The notes beneath the pieces are model-generated. The model ran no database searches. It had not been told where the DNA came from and saw nothing but the letters and a program-made list of their open reading frames with translations. Made by a program: the position numbers and the translations under genes. Shown in pieces: positions 62,950 through 64,000 of a DNA stretch of 64,000 nt. The DNA is from Ascoidea rubescens DSM 1968. Taxonomy: Eukaryota; Ascomycota; Saccharomycetes; Ascoideales; Ascoideaceae. The first letter of the stretch is position 1. Each line of letters begins with the position of its first letter. The stretch covers positions 398,439 to 462,438 of the forward strand of contig NW_017962914.1 in assembly GCF_001661345.1 (NCBI RefSeq). The letters run 5' to 3'.

Positions 62950-64000
62950 TCGATTTTTCATCAACTGAAATATTTTTTGGTTTTACCGCATTTATTGGAC
63001 AAAGAACTAAATGAAATATTAGATGGGAACAAATTCAAATATGTCGCGGAGAATCAAATGAAAAAAAAAAGAGGAAAATGAGTAAATTCGTAGCTATTTC
63101 GGCGGACATAATAATCTCCTTAAAAAAATAAAATAGTTTATTCACGACTTATTGATATATGTGGAGTTGATATTGAAGACCATCCAATATTTAAAAAAAT
63201 CATTATCGGCATTGTTAAAGAAGAAATACCAAATATGAGACAGTGGCAAACACTGCACAGACTAAGAACTATAAAAGTAATTCAAATATGAAAAATAGTT
63301 ACCTAAACTTTGAGCTTGGAGTTCAAAAACAAAGGAACATTCTAGAATCTACCAACAGACTTAGAATCGCTTTATATAAAATGGTTCTTGAATCGGCTCC
63401 GTGATACCAATTGTCTAGATCATCTGCACTGAGCAAGGGATGATAAGCAGTTCCGTGCTGAACTGCTAACAGAGGATGAGACATCCGAAACAGAATGCCT
63501 TAAGTTCATTGGATGGAGATCAGGTAGAGAGCAAATGATATGTCAGGATTCGTTATTACCGTCACTTACAAGTGATGGTAATTGATATTGGGTGTCATCA
63601 ATGGAAAAATCCAAGTGATTAAACAAGGAATAGATCAGGAATCAAATGTCTGTGTCAAGAAAACAGCAGTATTGATCTTTGCTATCACACAGTTCAGTTG
63701 AGTAAGATTGTATGAACAGGACTCATAAGGAAACTAACGGTAAAAGTCAAAGGTTATTGTTTTTGATGCACTGATTCATGAGCCGAATGTATCCACGATG
63801 ATAAATTACCGCCTGCTCCAAGAATATAAATTGCTTCAAAAGAAATATTCTTCTACAAGGTATTGCGCATCACTGACCTTAATGATTCACCAACGCAATT
63901 AACTCCAATTTAGTGCTTAACCCGAGAATGGTAGGCCGCTTTGAGAAACTGTAATGAATTGATTGCTTTTCGAGAGCAGGTAGTATTCAGTTGGGAATGA
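62950..64000 (-). mobile_element. Copia O: RT end and RNase H, cut by window edge (broken)
   Basis: VTVITNPDISFALYLIS (about 63510-63560) closely matches 'L...TRPDISFAV..LSR' at the RT end. SADDLDNWYHGADSR (about 63385-63440) matches RNase H 'YSDADWA.D.DSRKS'. The spacing between them is normal. Its 5' part lies beyond the window. Many breaks. Confidence 0.7.

Noticed and set aside
1-64000. Polinton, giant-virus or bacterial origin
   Set aside because: No capsid, packaging ATPase or DNA polymerase motifs, no terminal inverted repeats, no operons and no long ORFs were seen; copia and LINE motifs explain the coding traces.
1-64000. Fungal RIP as the cause of the AT-rich decay
   Set aside because: The decay appears to include many length changes, not only C-to-T and G-to-A changes, and CpG-containing words are present. 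I could not count base changes by eye, so this is only set aside.
1-64000. CRISPR arrays, rRNA and riboswitches
   Set aside because: No regularly spaced repeats, rRNA-like blocks or aptamer motifs were seen.

Overview
This 64-kb window looks like a gene-poor, repeat-filled piece of a eukaryotic, probably animal, nuclear genome. It is strongly AT-rich, has no open reading frame above 184 codons, and shows no operon, ribosome-binding-site, rRNA, tRNA or CRISPR structure. I recognise no host gene. Short peptide motifs instead identify a graveyard of old Ty1/copia LTR retrotransposons plus one non-LTR (LINE) fragment. The animal guess rests on the LINE, which resembles the Jockey/CR1/I group, and is an inference.

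The copia calls rest on domain order and spacing. The parts are gag, protease (PR), integrase (IN), pre-RT linker, reverse transcriptase (RT), RNase H (RH; family motif DADWAGD...RKSTSGY) and the C-terminal ADILTK-like motif. In the copies where I could place them, gag to RT is about 2-3 kb, RT to RH about 0.7-1 kb, and RH to ADI about 0.35-0.4 kb. Each copy carries many breaks, no copy is whole, and LTRs are hardly recognisable, so the insertions are old.

Layout. Minus-strand copies: E0 (about 30-1160), A (1870-5690), B (6440-7900), K (12650-17000), C (20250-21600), E (22600-26900), F (27560-32000), G (32560-36900), H (47030-48100), I (51600-56900), D (57600-61660), N (61900-62800) and O (62950 to the right edge). 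Plus-strand copies: P (8080-9300), J (9480-11800), L (18240-18960), M (38390-41520) and Q (41600-45950). A LINE RT fragment on the plus strand (50790-51480) lies between H and I. E, F and G lie head to tail with a period near 5.0 kb; G and M lie head to head around 37-38.3 kb.

The copies do not form a working system. They differ clearly from each other even at the RNase H and C-terminal motifs, so several copia lineages of different ages seem to have piled up here, with a marked excess of minus-strand copies. Most of the longer ORFs on the opposite strand (for example 35346-35900, 55571-55900, 58669-58938 and 61973-62383) are antisense shadows of these fossils. I found no convincing undescribed system. 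The most unusual features are the regular E-F-G array and the density and one-sided orientation of the copia fossils.
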